Origin: Fuerstiella sp.
GTDB lineage: Bacteria > Planctomycetota > Planctomycetia > Planctomycetales > Planctomycetaceae
Assembly (NCBI GenBank): GCA_029247265.1
Contig: JAQWLN010000164.1
Location: forward strand, 1-52,197
DNA: 52,197 nt
Direction of reading: 5' to 3'
The position numbers and the translations under genes are program-made. Positions 20,166 through 29,136 of the stretch are shown here, piece by piece. Every line of letters begins with the position of its first letter. Within the stretch, counting starts at the first letter, position 1. The notes under the pieces are model-generated. The model did no database searches. It was not told the DNA's origin and worked only from the letters and a program-made list of their open reading frames with translations.

Positions 20166-21434
20166 CTACTCGAAATCTCCACTGGGCACCGGCAGCAGAA
20201 ATGCATGGTTTTCAAACATCGCTTTGGGACCGGCTTCACTGATCAGCGGGACTGCAAACAGAATCAAGCTGTACAGTCCCAGTAGTGGCACCATAAAAAC
20301 CTTAGTGGGCCATCGGACCAGCCGAGCGGCCCGCTGTTCCTTTTTCACGCCCATTCCATAGACCCAGCCGATCAGCAGTCGCGTGGGGTAAATCACCAGA
20401 ATGAACAACGGCGTGAACAACCAGTAGGCATCGGCGGGCGGCAGCACTACTTTTGACAGATACAGCGGTATTGCCAGTGCATACAACAGGACAGTGGCAA
20501 TCGCCCAGCGGATCGGGACTCGACAGATGATTTCTCGGACCACCCGTACCTCGAAGATGGCCTTAAAACGACCGGTTGTGGCCTGGTGCACCTGTAACAG
20601 TGGCAGCCAGGCAGCGACGGGAATCATTAATGCTCCGCCAACGAACGAAAGGAATCCAGGCAGGCCGGGATTTTCGTGCGGAGATGTGGACGACATGCCC
20701 AGCAGTACCGTTGGAATCGTCAGCCAGCACAGAGCGCCGCCAACGGCTTTCATCGCCAGCACGAAGTGATGCCATGGTTGAAAGATTGCGGTCAGACGAT
20801 CCGTCCACAGGTTCACTGCGGGGGGAAATTCTCCGGAGCGAAGACGTTTGCGTAACTGTCGTATGTTACGAATCGGCCTGAGAAAACACGTGAACGAACC
20901 GCCGTTGGCAATCGCCAGCATCAGGTGCGAAAAAATGACAATCTGCAGAACCAGCGTGACGGCGCTCAAACTGCTGCTCGGAATTCCCGAGAGCTGAGAA
21001 ACCACCCGCTGGCCGCCAGCCACTGACGACACCATGATGATGGGCGCCAGGAAGAGCAGCACCATCAATCCGATTGTGCCGATTCGCGTGGCAACAGGCA
21101 ATAATGGAAACCCGTCTCGCAGGCGACCACTTCGCGCTACCTGCGTCTGAGCGGCAAGCATGACGCCCAGCGAAAGGAGACTGAATCCGGGAATTGCCGC
21201 CAGCCCGGCCAACAATGGCAGCAGGAATCCGACGCCCAGAAGAACGTGAAACAGCCACCACAGGCTGCGGAATGGTTTGCGAATACCGGGGAACACGCCT
21301 GGTCCCAGCGGAATTGTCAGGTCATCGTTGTCAACGTCCTGCTCCATTATCGGAACGTCCGATCGCTGGACGTCTGTCGTCAACGTCCCGTCGGTCGATT
21401 CCGCATCGTTGATTTCGGGTGAAAAGGTGTCCAT
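20166..21434 (-). CDS. Multi-pass membrane protein of unknown function
   Basis: A 422-residue protein with an acidic N-terminal tail of about 60 residues and then roughly nine hydrophobic segments (for example near LWWLFHVLLGVGFLLPLLAG and TIGLMVLLFLAPIIMVSSV). The start at ATG 21434 is chosen because upstream in-frame residues are Arg-rich, unlike a membrane protein. The protein has general similarity to DUF4013-type planctomycete membrane proteins, but I am not certain. It is divergent from the DUF1549/DUF1553 gene and co-oriented with the split gene downstream. It ends in TAG. Confidence 0.65.
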   Translation of the reverse strand: MDTFSPEINDAESTDGTLTTDVQRSDVPIMEQDVDNDDLTIPLGPGVFPGIRKPFRSLWWLFHVLLGVGFLLPLLAGLAAIPGFSLLSLGVMLAAQTQVARSGRLRDGFPLLPVATRIGTIGLMVLLFLAPIIMVSSVAGGQRVVSQLSGIPSSSLSAVTLVLQIVIFSHLMLAIANGGSFTCFLRPIRNIRQLRKRLRSGEFPPAVNLWTDRLTAIFQPWHHFVLAMKAVGGALCWLTIPTVLLGMSSTSPHENPGLPGFLSFVGGALMIPVAAWLPLLQVHQATTGRFKAIFEVRVVREIICRVPIRWAIATVLLYALAIPLYLSKVVLPPADAYWLFTPLFILVIYPTRLLIGWVYGMGVKKEQRAARLVRWPTKVFMVPLLGLYSLILFAVPLISEAGPKAMFENHAFLLPVPSGDFE

Positions 21435-21721
21435 TGGACGTTCTTTCGACAACGCACGAAGATGCAGCCGCACACTGTGGCTGCATCTGCCCTGCGGACC
21501 CTCAGGGCACGCAATAAGAAAACTCCGGCGACTGCAGTCCTGAAATGCTGAACGAGAGCGTTCGCTGTAATTTGACGAATCCTGGAAACAGATGCCAGGA
21601 AAGGACCGTTTACAGCGAATTTCTGTCGGATTCCATGGATTCATGACCTGTGAACGGTGGCGACAAAGTATTCTTAGGATCTTCCTGCTGTGGTTTAGTC
21701 CGACTAGAGAGGCACGTTTCG

Positions 21722-23407
21722 ATGAAGCCGTTTGCCGTCGTGTTCTGCGCCGTCGCTGTCGGCGCACTGATGCTGCTTGTCATCAAAGCGGGAGAAATAG
21801 CGCCGCTCACGTCGCCTCCTCCACGCCTGACCGCGGAGCAGCGAATCGACAAATCCGTGTCATCCGTCAACCAACAGTTGCGCAGTCACTGGAGCCGCGA
21901 AGGTCTTGAACCTGCGGAACTGGCAGATGATCTGACCGTGTATCGACGCTTGTCGCTGGCTTTGCATGGTACGATACCTTCGCTGGAAGAGGTGACTGCA
22001 TTCAAAGCCGATACGTCCACGGATCGCATCGAACGCTGGCTGTTGCGGATGCTGGACGATCCGCGATTTCCAACCTATTTTGCCGATCGGCTGGAACGAG
22101 TTCTGACAGGAGTGGACCCGGGACAGTTTATCATCTTTCGGCGAGATCGGCTGCGAGACTGGTTAAGTGATCAATTGACGATGGATCGTCCGTGGCACGA
22201 AATGGCGTCCGATCTGATTGCGGCAGAGGGGTTGTGGACAAGCCATGCGGCTTCCAACTTCATCACTGCCGCCTTTGTCGATGGCGAAGGTCTTGACAAA
22301 AACGAGCTGGCTGGCCGCACCGTACGTGCCTTTCTGGGGCAGCGTATCGATTGTGCTCAGTGCCATGATCATCCGTTTGACAGTTGGAAGCAGCAGGACT
22401 TTGAAGGTCTCGCTGCATTTTACGGTCAGGCGCGCGTGACTCCCGGCGGCGTTATCGATCGTCCTCTGGAACAGGGGGAGCCAACGGTCTATAAAGTTAT
22501 TGATCCGGGCGAAGAAGAAGGACGTCTGGTTGAGCCTCAGGTACCGTTTAACGTAGAGTGGTCTGATCGTGAAGGATCTCGTCGTCAGCAGTTGGCAGCC
22601 TGGGTTGTTCACCCGGACAACCGACGTTTTGAACGAGCGATCTCAAATCGAATCTGGGGGCTGATGTTCGGTCGAGCCTGGTACGATCCTGTCGATGATC
22701 TCGCACACCCGGACGAAGATGTTGACGATCTGCTGGACGTTATTGGCCGCGAATTCCGTCGCCACAACGGCAGCCTGAAGTTTCTGATTCGAACAATCGC
22801 GTTATCCGACGCCTTTCGGCTGAGATCTGACGTCTCCTGGGCCGACGACGATCTGTACTCTCAGATGAGTCAGGAGTGGGCCGTGTTTCCTCTGGTTCGC
22901 TTGCGCCCTGAGCAGATGATCGGGTCGATGTATCAGGCCGGACGCATTCGCACGACTGATCAAGCGTCCCATCTGTTTGTGCGTTTTGGCAAGTTTACGA
23001 ATGAAAACGACTTCCTGAAGGAATATGGCGACGCGACAGATGACGAACTGCTTCAGCAAAGCGGAACGATTCCTCAGGCTTTACTGCGAATGAACGGAAA
23101 GTTCACGCGTGGCCTGACGGAGACCGGAGCATTTTCGGCAGCAGGCCAGATAATGCGGTATTCGGGCGACAATGAGGCAGTCGTGGAGAACTGCTTTCTG
23201 GCATGTCTGACGCGTTTGCCGAGTACCGAGGAACGCGAGTTCTTTGTGCAGCAACTACAGGTAGCCGAACGAGCGAATGAGAATGCCGCAGAGTCTCCGG
23301 ATAACAGTTTCGACGCTTCCGCTGAAGACGAGCGTTCCCGCAATGAGGTCGTTCGTGATCTGTATTGGGTACTGTTCAACAGCCCGGATTTTTCGTGGAA
23401 CAAATGA
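21722..23407 (+). CDS. DUF1549/DUF1553 domain protein with CxxCH motif
   Basis: A 561-residue protein with an N-terminal signal/anchor (about residues 4-22). The DUF1549 signature FLGQRIDCAQCHDHPFDSW lies near residues 204-222 and contains a CxxCH haem-type motif at about 211-215. The DUF1553 part follows (FERAISNRIWGLMFGR, RLRPEQMIGSMYQAGRI), ending with LYWVLFNSPDFSWN. Typical members are 800-1000 residues with an extra N-terminal planctomycete cytochrome domain; that domain is absent here. A GAGAGG ribosome binding site precedes ATG 21722. It is followed 136 bp later by a DUF1501 gene, the usual pair. Role unknown, perhaps extracytoplasmic redox or polymer handling. Confidence 0.9.
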   Translation: MKPFAVVFCAVAVGALMLLVIKAGEIAPLTSPPPRLTAEQRIDKSVSSVNQQLRSHWSREGLEPAELADDLTVYRRLSLALHGTIPSLEEVTAFKADTSTDRIERWLLRMLDDPRFPTYFADRLERVLTGVDPGQFIIFRRDRLRDWLSDQLTMDRPWHEMASDLIAAEGLWTSHAASNFITAAFVDGEGLDKNELAGRTVRAFLGQRIDCAQCHDHPFDSWKQQDFEGLAAFYGQARVTPGGVIDRPLEQGEPTVYKVIDPGEEEGRLVEPQVPFNVEWSDREGSRRQQLAAWVVHPDNRRFERAISNRIWGLMFGRAWYDPVDDLAHPDEDVDDLLDVIGREFRRHNGSLKFLIRTIALSDAFRLRSDVSWADDDLYSQMSQEWAVFPLVRLRPEQMIGSMYQAGRIRTTDQASHLFVRFGKFTNENDFLKEYGDATDDELLQQSGTIPQALLRMNGKFTRGLTETGAFSAAGQIMRYSGDNEAVVENCFLACLTRLPSTEEREFFVQQLQVAERANENAAESPDNSFDASAEDERSRNEVVRDLYWVLFNSPDFSWNK

Positions 23408-23543
23408 TACAGCGGCACGAGATGATATTGACTGTGCGACTGGAGTTACCGACTTCCGCCTGCCTGAACTCGAGAGACACTCCGGACGTTTGAACTGAAA
23501 CGTGAAAGTCGCAGGAAAAAAACTATCAGGGAAAGACGCTCAA

Positions 23544-24869
23544 ATGAAAAATCGCAATGGGAATGTATTCAGCCGTCGAGACGCCCTTGGAACGATGGCC
23601 GCCTGCGGTCTTTCGCTTTCCATGCCGGGTATGTCCACCCAGGCTGCGGCCAAACGCAGCACCGATCGGCCCAAATCTCTCATCACGCTGTGGATGAATG
23701 GTGGTATGAGTCAGCTGGAGACGTGGGATCCGCATCCTGGAACTCCAACTGGTGGTCTGGTGAAGGCCATTTCCACCAGTCAAAAAGGCCTGCAGATATC
23801 TGAGTTTCTGCCGCAGTCGGCGGAACAAATGCACAACGTTACATTGATTCGGTCAATGACTTCCCTGGAAGGAGATCATGCTCGAGGTGCATTCTATGTG
23901 AAGACGGGATATCGCCTTGAGCCAACTCTGGTCTACCCCTCGCTGGGGGCGATTGCCGCTCACGAGTTGCCTGATCCCAAGGTTGAAATCCCACAGCATG
24001 TTTCTCTGGGCGGCGATAATTTTTTTCCCCGTGGCGGCTACCTTGGAAACGAATGGGATGCGTTTCGCGTCTTCGATCCAGGCCGCTCGCTGACAAACCT
24101 GAAGGCTGGAGTTTCAGAAAGCCGTTTGGCTCTTCGCAGGACCGGGCTGGATCTGTTATCGCACCAGTTTACGAAAAGACGTCCGACTGCAGAAAAGGAA
24201 ACTCTGCATCAGGACAATATTCAGCGAGCCCTGAAGATGATGTCGTCGGAGCAGATAAAGGCCTTCGAACTGGATGACGAACCGGCAGCGGTTCAGGCCG
24301 CTTACGGAGACTCACGTTTTGGCCGAGGCTGTCTGATCGCACGCCGCCTGGCGGAAGGTGGTGTACGTGCCATCGAGGTGTGCCTGAACGGCTTCGATAC
24401 TCACGTCAACAATCACGAAGGACAGAAGACTCAGGCTGAAATTCTTGATCCTGCGTTTGCAACATTGATAACCGAATTGCGAGAACGCGACCTGCTGGAA
24501 TCCACCATTGTCCTGTGCATCTCAGAGTTCGGGAGAGATCCTCGCATCAACGGTGCCGGTGGACGAGATCACTGGCCCAGCTGGTTTTCGTGCGTCGTGG
24601 CCGGCGGCGGATTTCAGGCCGGGCTTGTGGTCGGAGAAACAGCCAGCCACGTCAGCGATGATTCGGGGCAGACGGCGGGGCAGAAGGCGAGGCTGAAACC
24701 GACAGACCCGATCACTGTTCCGCAATTGTATGCAACCATCATGCATGCCATGGGAATCGGTTGGGATGACGAGATTATTACCCCTATCGGTCGACCGATA
24801 AAATTCGCAGATGCCGCCCCCGTTGGCCGGGTTCTGCAAGGCGACCTTGCATCCACCATTCGATCCTGA
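23544..24869 (+). CDS. DUF1501 family secreted protein paired with the DUF1549/DUF1553 gene
   Basis: A 441-residue DUF1501 protein. The N-terminus is a twin-arginine-type leader (FSRRDALGTMAACGLSL). Family blocks include LWMNGGMSQLETWDPHPG, IRSMTSLEGDHARGAF, a CLNGFDTHVNNHEG region, ISEFGRDPRIN and AGGRDHWPSWFS. I use ATG 23544, preceded by GGGAAAG; a GTG at 23502 would extend it by 14 residues. The order DUF1549/DUF1553 then DUF1501 is the arrangement commonly seen in planctomycetes and suggests a joint extracytoplasmic function. Confidence 0.92.
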   Translation: MKNRNGNVFSRRDALGTMAACGLSLSMPGMSTQAAAKRSTDRPKSLITLWMNGGMSQLETWDPHPGTPTGGLVKAISTSQKGLQISEFLPQSAEQMHNVTLIRSMTSLEGDHARGAFYVKTGYRLEPTLVYPSLGAIAAHELPDPKVEIPQHVSLGGDNFFPRGGYLGNEWDAFRVFDPGRSLTNLKAGVSESRLALRRTGLDLLSHQFTKRRPTAEKETLHQDNIQRALKMMSSEQIKAFELDDEPAAVQAAYGDSRFGRGCLIARRLAEGGVRAIEVCLNGFDTHVNNHEGQKTQAEILDPAFATLITELRERDLLESTIVLCISEFGRDPRINGAGGRDHWPSWFSCVVAGGGFQAGLVVGETASHVSDDSGQTAGQKARLKPTDPITVPQLYATIMHAMGIGWDDEIITPIGRPIKFADAAPVGRVLQGDLASTIRS

Positions 24870-25002
24870 GTCGATTGAGCTCTGGATGACAGAAACTGTC
24901 ATATTGTGTGGACAAAGTCGAGCGGCGGCCATCGCGTAGGGGCGCCCGTGAAGCTGCGACAACGTGCATCACCATTTGCGACTGGCTGTGCTGAAGCCTA
25001 TC

Positions 25003-25884
25003 ATGTCGGCCATGACGCAGGTTTCTAAGCAATTTGATGAAGACAGTGTGATCATTATCGGTGTCGGGCTGATTGGTGGTTCCATTGCGGCTGCGATTCG
25101 TGCCCGACACCCAAGCTGTCGCGTGACTGGCGTCGGTCGGTCCGCAAAACGGCTTGCAGCGGCACAACAAGCCGGATTACTGGACGACTGGGCGACAGCG
25201 GTGACAGCCAGCATGCTGCAAAGCCGCAGCGTGGTTGTTGTCTGTCTGCCTGTCAGCATGATCGCTCAACAGGTCCGTGAAATTTCTTCGCTAGCCGGCA
25301 CCGACGTGCTGATTACCGATGCCGGCAGCGTGAAAGCAGAGATTTGCGACCAGGTCATGATGGACCGGAGTAGTGCCAGGATGTTCGTGGGCGCTCATCC
25401 GATCGCCGGCGGTGAAACGGGTGGATTCGAAAATGCAGAGGCAGACCTGTTCGACAATCGTGTGTGCGTGATCACACCACTGCAGCAATCGGGAGGCGAC
25501 GTTGGCAGGATTCAACGAACCATTGAGTTCTGGTCAGGAATTGGCTGTGATGTCACCCGGATGACACCACGGGAACATGACCGTATTCTTGCCCTGACCA
25601 GCCACCTGCCACATGTCATGGCAGCCGTAACAACATCAGTCGTCGGACCAGAGAATCTGCCACTCACCGGGTCCGGGTTCCGTGACGTGACCCGGATTGC
25701 GGCGGGCAGTCCCGCATTGTGGAAGCAAATTCTTGCCGGCAACCGAGAACAGGTGATTGCTGCAGTTCAATCCGCAGAACGAATGCTCGCTGACTTTCGT
25801 AGCGGACTGGCTGAGCATGACGATTCTCGAATTGAAGATCTGTTGAGCCAGGCCACGGTGTGCCGCACATCGCTTGACTCGTGA
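25003..25884 (+). CDS. Prephenate/arogenate dehydrogenase TyrA-like
   Basis: A 293-residue NAD(P)-dependent dehydrogenase of the TyrA family, which converts prephenate (or arogenate) on the way to tyrosine. The Rossmann motif IIIGVGLIGGSIAAAI is near the N-terminus. ITDAGSVKAEI, VGAHPIAGGETGG and LTSHLPHVMAA are characteristic, the last carrying the conserved histidines. There is no chorismate mutase or ACT domain, so it is the stand-alone form. ATG 25003 is chosen; a GTG at 24964 would add 13 residues. The two flanking genes are not aromatic-pathway genes. Confidence 0.88.
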   Translation: MSAMTQVSKQFDEDSVIIIGVGLIGGSIAAAIRARHPSCRVTGVGRSAKRLAAAQQAGLLDDWATAVTASMLQSRSVVVVCLPVSMIAQQVREISSLAGTDVLITDAGSVKAEICDQVMMDRSSARMFVGAHPIAGGETGGFENAEADLFDNRVCVITPLQQSGGDVGRIQRTIEFWSGIGCDVTRMTPREHDRILALTSHLPHVMAAVTTSVVGPENLPLTGSGFRDVTRIAAGSPALWKQILAGNREQVIAAVQSAERMLADFRSGLAEHDDSRIEDLLSQATVCRTSLDS

Positions 25885-25910
25885 TTTGCAGAGGCGCTTG
25901 TTCGGTCCGT

Positions 25911-26258
25911 TCACTGTACGTCACGGACACGAAAGCGGCTGAATCCGAACTTCTCCAGCAGGGTCAGCAGGTTGGACACTCGCTGCTCGACACATCGTCC
26001 TTCGGCGATACCGACAGCTAATGTTCCTGCCGTGATTGCTGCAACCTCACAGACGGAAATTGGGAGATTGAATTCCGCCAGATCTGCATAGAGTTCTTCA
26101 TCGCTACAGATTTCGCCGAACTTCGAGCCCTGATAAGTCAGCTCAACGCCTCTCAGGTCCGGGCTCCATTGGTAATCAAATGGTCCGAAACAACGTCCGC
26201 GCGTAGCTACCCAGAACGCTGTATCGTCAATCAAAATCTCGCTGTCGGTGGACTTCAT
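25911..26258 (-). CDS. Small conserved-looking protein of unknown function
   Basis: A 115-residue soluble protein with no signal peptide. The sequence mixes ordered segments (for example STDSEILIDDTAFWVATRG and WSPDLRGVELTYQG) with a C-terminal helix-strand portion. The start ATG 26258 faces the inverted repeat and promoter-like region upstream. It is convergent with the tyrA-like gene (26 bp gap). I do not recognise a family; similar small proteins occur widely in planctomycetes, but that is an impression. Confidence 0.6.
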   Translation of the reverse strand: MKSTDSEILIDDTAFWVATRGRCFGPFDYQWSPDLRGVELTYQGSKFGEICSDEELYADLAEFNLPISVCEVAAITAGTLAVGIAEGRCVEQRVSNLLTLLEKFGFSRFRVRDVQ

Positions 26259-26325
26259 GCAATGAATTCAAAATGTTTAATCGTGCTTCAGAAGCCGTTG
26301 AATCGTTGATCCTACTGTTTTACAG

Positions 26326-26353
26326 CATGTGCGGACATAGAACTCCGCACATG
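26326..26353. repeat. Perfect 10-bp inverted repeat
   Basis: CATGTGCGGA at 26326-26335 and its exact complement TCCGCACATG at 26344-26353 flank an 8-base spacer. No T run follows, so it is not a typical terminator. It lies upstream of the small gene at 25911-26258 and of the poly-Asp gene, and could be an operator or an RNA hairpin. Confidence 0.6.
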
Positions 26354-26425
26354 ATTGGCGTTCGTCGTCCCCACCTCTAATTGCAGGATTCGCAGAGTTT
26401 CCGATAAACGGAATCCAGCAAGGGG

Positions 26426-26455
26426 TTGACAAGAGATTGACGCTCCGATTATCAA
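26426..26455 (+). promoter_or_regulatory. Possible sigma-70 type promoter
   Basis: TTGACA at 26426-26431 matches the -35 consensus, followed 17-18 bases later by TTATCA or TATCAA as a weak -10. It would drive the poly-Asp gene whose likely start is at 26522. Confidence 0.3.
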
Positions 26456-26521
26456 TCCGAATTCGTTTGTCCCCAATTCACTTAATGGGACTTGTTGAAG
26501 ACTCGATTGAGGGCTGGAATA

Positions 26522-26782
<261 letters not shown>

Positions 26783-26849
26783 TCAGTGACAGCGTTGATA
26801 TCCACACTGCCAGTAACTCCGTTCATGAAGCAGTTCGCTGGCTTTCGGG

Positions 26850-26880
26850 GCGTCCCTGATCGGGGACGTCTTTTCTTTTT
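26850..26880 (+). terminator. Rho-independent terminator after the poly-Asp gene
   Basis: GCGTCCC pairs with GGGACGT (seven pairs, one wobble) around a short loop, followed by CTTTTCTTTTT. It lies between the poly-Asp gene and the purine nucleoside phosphorylase gene, so those two are probably separate transcripts. Confidence 0.8.
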
Positions 26881-26912
26881 GGGCGGTCAGCGGCCGCAAA
26901 GGCGTTCTTACG

Positions 26913-27743
26913 ATGCAGCACATTTGCCAGCAGGCTTCGGAGGCGGTGGAACGAATACGTCAGAACTGGCCGCAGACGCCTGCCGTTGGCATGATCCTGG
27001 GGACAGGTCTTGGCGGGCTCACTCAACAAATCGACGTGGCCTGTCGGATTCCGTACGATGAAATCCCTCATTTTCCCAGGTCAACAGCGCCTTCCCATGT
27101 CGGTCAGTTGGTATGCGGCAGTCTGCATGGCATCCCCCTTGTGGCCATGGATGGACGATGTCACTACTACGAAGGCTATTCACTGCAACAGGTGACGTTT
27201 CCAGTTCGAGTCATGAAAGCTCTGGGCGCTGAAACCCTGGTCGTCACCAGCGCCGTGGGGGGGATGAATCCTCAATACGAGCTGGCGGATATAGTGATTC
27301 TGGAAGACCATATCAATCTGTTGCCCGACAACCCTCTTCGAGGAGTTAACGATGACCAACTGGGCCCCCGTTTTCCGGACATGAGCGAGCCATACAGCCG
27401 CGACCTGATCGAAACGGCCCGGCAGACAGCATTGAAGCTGTCGATCTCGGCTCACAAGGGGGTACTGATCGTTGTTCCCGGGCCGAATCTGGAGACGCGT
27501 GCTGAATACCGAATGCTGCGAATGATGGGAGCTGACGTTGTGGGCATGTCTACCGTGCCGGAGATCATCGTTGCCAATCATGCCGGTATGAAGACGGTTG
27601 GGTTTTCCATCGTCACTGATATGTGCCTTCCGGACGCCCTAGAGCCTGCGAACATAGACTCCATTCTGAAGGTGGCGGCAGATGGCGGCACAAAGCTTGA
27701 ACGTATGATCTCTGATATGTTTCAGCAACTGACGCCGACGTAA
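26913..27743 (+). CDS. Purine nucleoside phosphorylase (trimeric PNP/MTAP family)
   Basis: A 276-residue enzyme of purine salvage that phosphorolytically cleaves purine nucleosides. Family blocks are [11 protein letters not shown] (phosphate loop), [21 protein letters not shown] and [14 protein letters not shown] with the purine-contacting Glu194, then [12 protein letters not shown]. At the position corresponding to human PNP Asn243 there is Asp236 (VTDMCLPD). Asp at this place is the feature of methylthioadenosine phosphorylase, so a 6-aminopurine substrate is possible. An AAAGG ribosome binding site precedes ATG 26913. The stop is TAA. Confidence 0.9.
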   Translation: MQHICQQASEAVERIRQNWPQTPAVGMILGTGLGGLTQQIDVACRIPYDEIPHFPRSTAPSHVGQLVCGSLHGIPLVAMDGRCHYYEGYSLQQVTFPVRVMKALGAETLVVTSAVGGMNPQYELADIVILEDHINLLPDNPLRGVNDDQLGPRFPDMSEPYSRDLIETARQTALKLSISAHKGVLIVVPGPNLETRAEYRMLRMMGADVVGMSTVPEIIVANHAGMKTVGFSIVTDMCLPDALEPANIDSILKVAADGGTKLERMISDMFQQLTPT

Positions 27744-28100
27744 CGGAAACCGGTCGATAAATGGACGTGGTGGATTTCGCTCAAAGAATCTACAGCGTGA
27801 TCGGCTGAACGGTCACCGGATTCTCTGCACAGATGCATGCGCTGTAATAGAACACGCCCCGGGGGGGCAATATTGGTAACAGCAGGTGCAGGCGTTTCGT
27901 CTGTTGTTTGTCGATGACGCAGGCGACGTAGAGAATACCAGCGGACGATCAGGTAGATTAAACGTCGGTGGGACGTGTCAGCCTGCCTGATATCAAGTAC
28001 CGGGTGATCCGTCAGAGTGACACGTCAGTACAGGCGGACGAATCTTCCGTATCTGACTTAATTCTGGTAATCAATCAACGTCCCAGCAAAAGGTTTTCGT
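27744..28100. other. Intergenic region, no gene seen
   Basis: 357 bases between the phosphorylase and exonuclease genes. It includes a C/G-rich patch around 27855-27870 but no clear hairpin with a T run, and no coding frame with recognisable features. Confidence 0.4.
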
Positions 28101-28871
28101 GTGAGAATTACTACGTGGAATGTCAATGGCTTTCGAGCAGCATTGCGAAAGGGGTTTGCAGACCATCTCAGTGATATCAGTCCGGACATTTTGTTGCTGC
28201 AGGAAATCCGAGTCCTGCCCGAACAGCTTGATGAGGAGTGGCGCAGTCCGGCTGGTTGGCATGTTGTCTGGCACCCGGCGGAACGAAAAGGCTATTCCGG
28301 GACGGCGATCTGGTCGCGTATTCCGTTCGATGTCGCAACGACCGGTGCCTCTGAATCTGATGCCGACGATGAAGGTCGTCTTGTGACGGTAAGCGTCGAG
28401 GGCCTGACCGTTTCCAGCGTATACCTTCCTTCCGGCTCATCAAAGCCGGAACGACAGAGCGTCAAGGAGGATTGGATGGCCCGGTTTCGACCGTGGGCCG
28501 ATACGTCCGTCAATTCGCAGCCGGTGATCTTTGGCGGCGACCTGAATATCGCTCACACCGAGCAGGACATTTTTTACGCCAAAGCCAACCAGAAGACATC
28601 CGGATTTCTGCCGCATGAACGGGAATGGCTAGGCGAACTGCTTGATTCCGGCTGGCACGATCTCGCCCGTGAACACTTTGGAGACGTACAGGGGCCGTAC
28701 TCGTGGTGGTCCAACCGAGGTCGGGCACGAGAACTTGATCGCGGCTGGCGGATCGACTACCTCGTGGCAAATGCCGCAGCTCGTGAACGCTTCGTATCCG
28801 CCACGATTCACCGGGAAGGTGGATTGACTGTCAGTGACCATGCCCCCGTGTCAGTCGATTTGAAGGACTGA
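28101..28871 (+). CDS. xthA: Exodeoxyribonuclease III (XthA-type AP endonuclease)
   Basis: A 256-residue DNA repair enzyme that cuts at abasic sites and removes 3' blocks. All catalytic blocks are visible: TTWNVNGFRA (Asn8), LLQEIR (metal Glu35), FGGDLNIAHT (Asp147 and Asn149), GWRIDYLV and the terminal VSDHAPV with the catalytic His. The start is GTG 28101, with AAAGG a few bases upstream; it opens directly with the first beta strand (MRITTWNVNG). Length is normal for the family. Confidence 0.94.
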   Translation: MRITTWNVNGFRAALRKGFADHLSDISPDILLLQEIRVLPEQLDEEWRSPAGWHVVWHPAERKGYSGTAIWSRIPFDVATTGASESDADDEGRLVTVSVEGLTVSSVYLPSGSSKPERQSVKEDWMARFRPWADTSVNSQPVIFGGDLNIAHTEQDIFYAKANQKTSGFLPHEREWLGELLDSGWHDLAREHFGDVQGPYSWWSNRGRARELDRGWRIDYLVANAAARERFVSATIHREGGLTVSDHAPVSVDLKD

Positions 28872-29136
28872 GAATAGCGCAGTTTACGCGTTGTCGTAGT
28901 CGGTCCTTGCTGGTTGGAGTAACGAAACGACTATGGAGCAGCGTTCGCTGCGGCCACACGTCAGCATTGTTCGCTGTAGTCACTTTCCGTGCATGCCATA
29001 CCTTCGCGGGGCAACCAGATTTCGGAAAACAAAATCTGACGAACTGCTTCGCTGGCAGGACTGCCTGAAGTTGTCATGCCTGACTGTACGAACCAACAAC
29101 TGCCTGCAGGATTCGCGGGCCGTCCTGCCCCATGCG

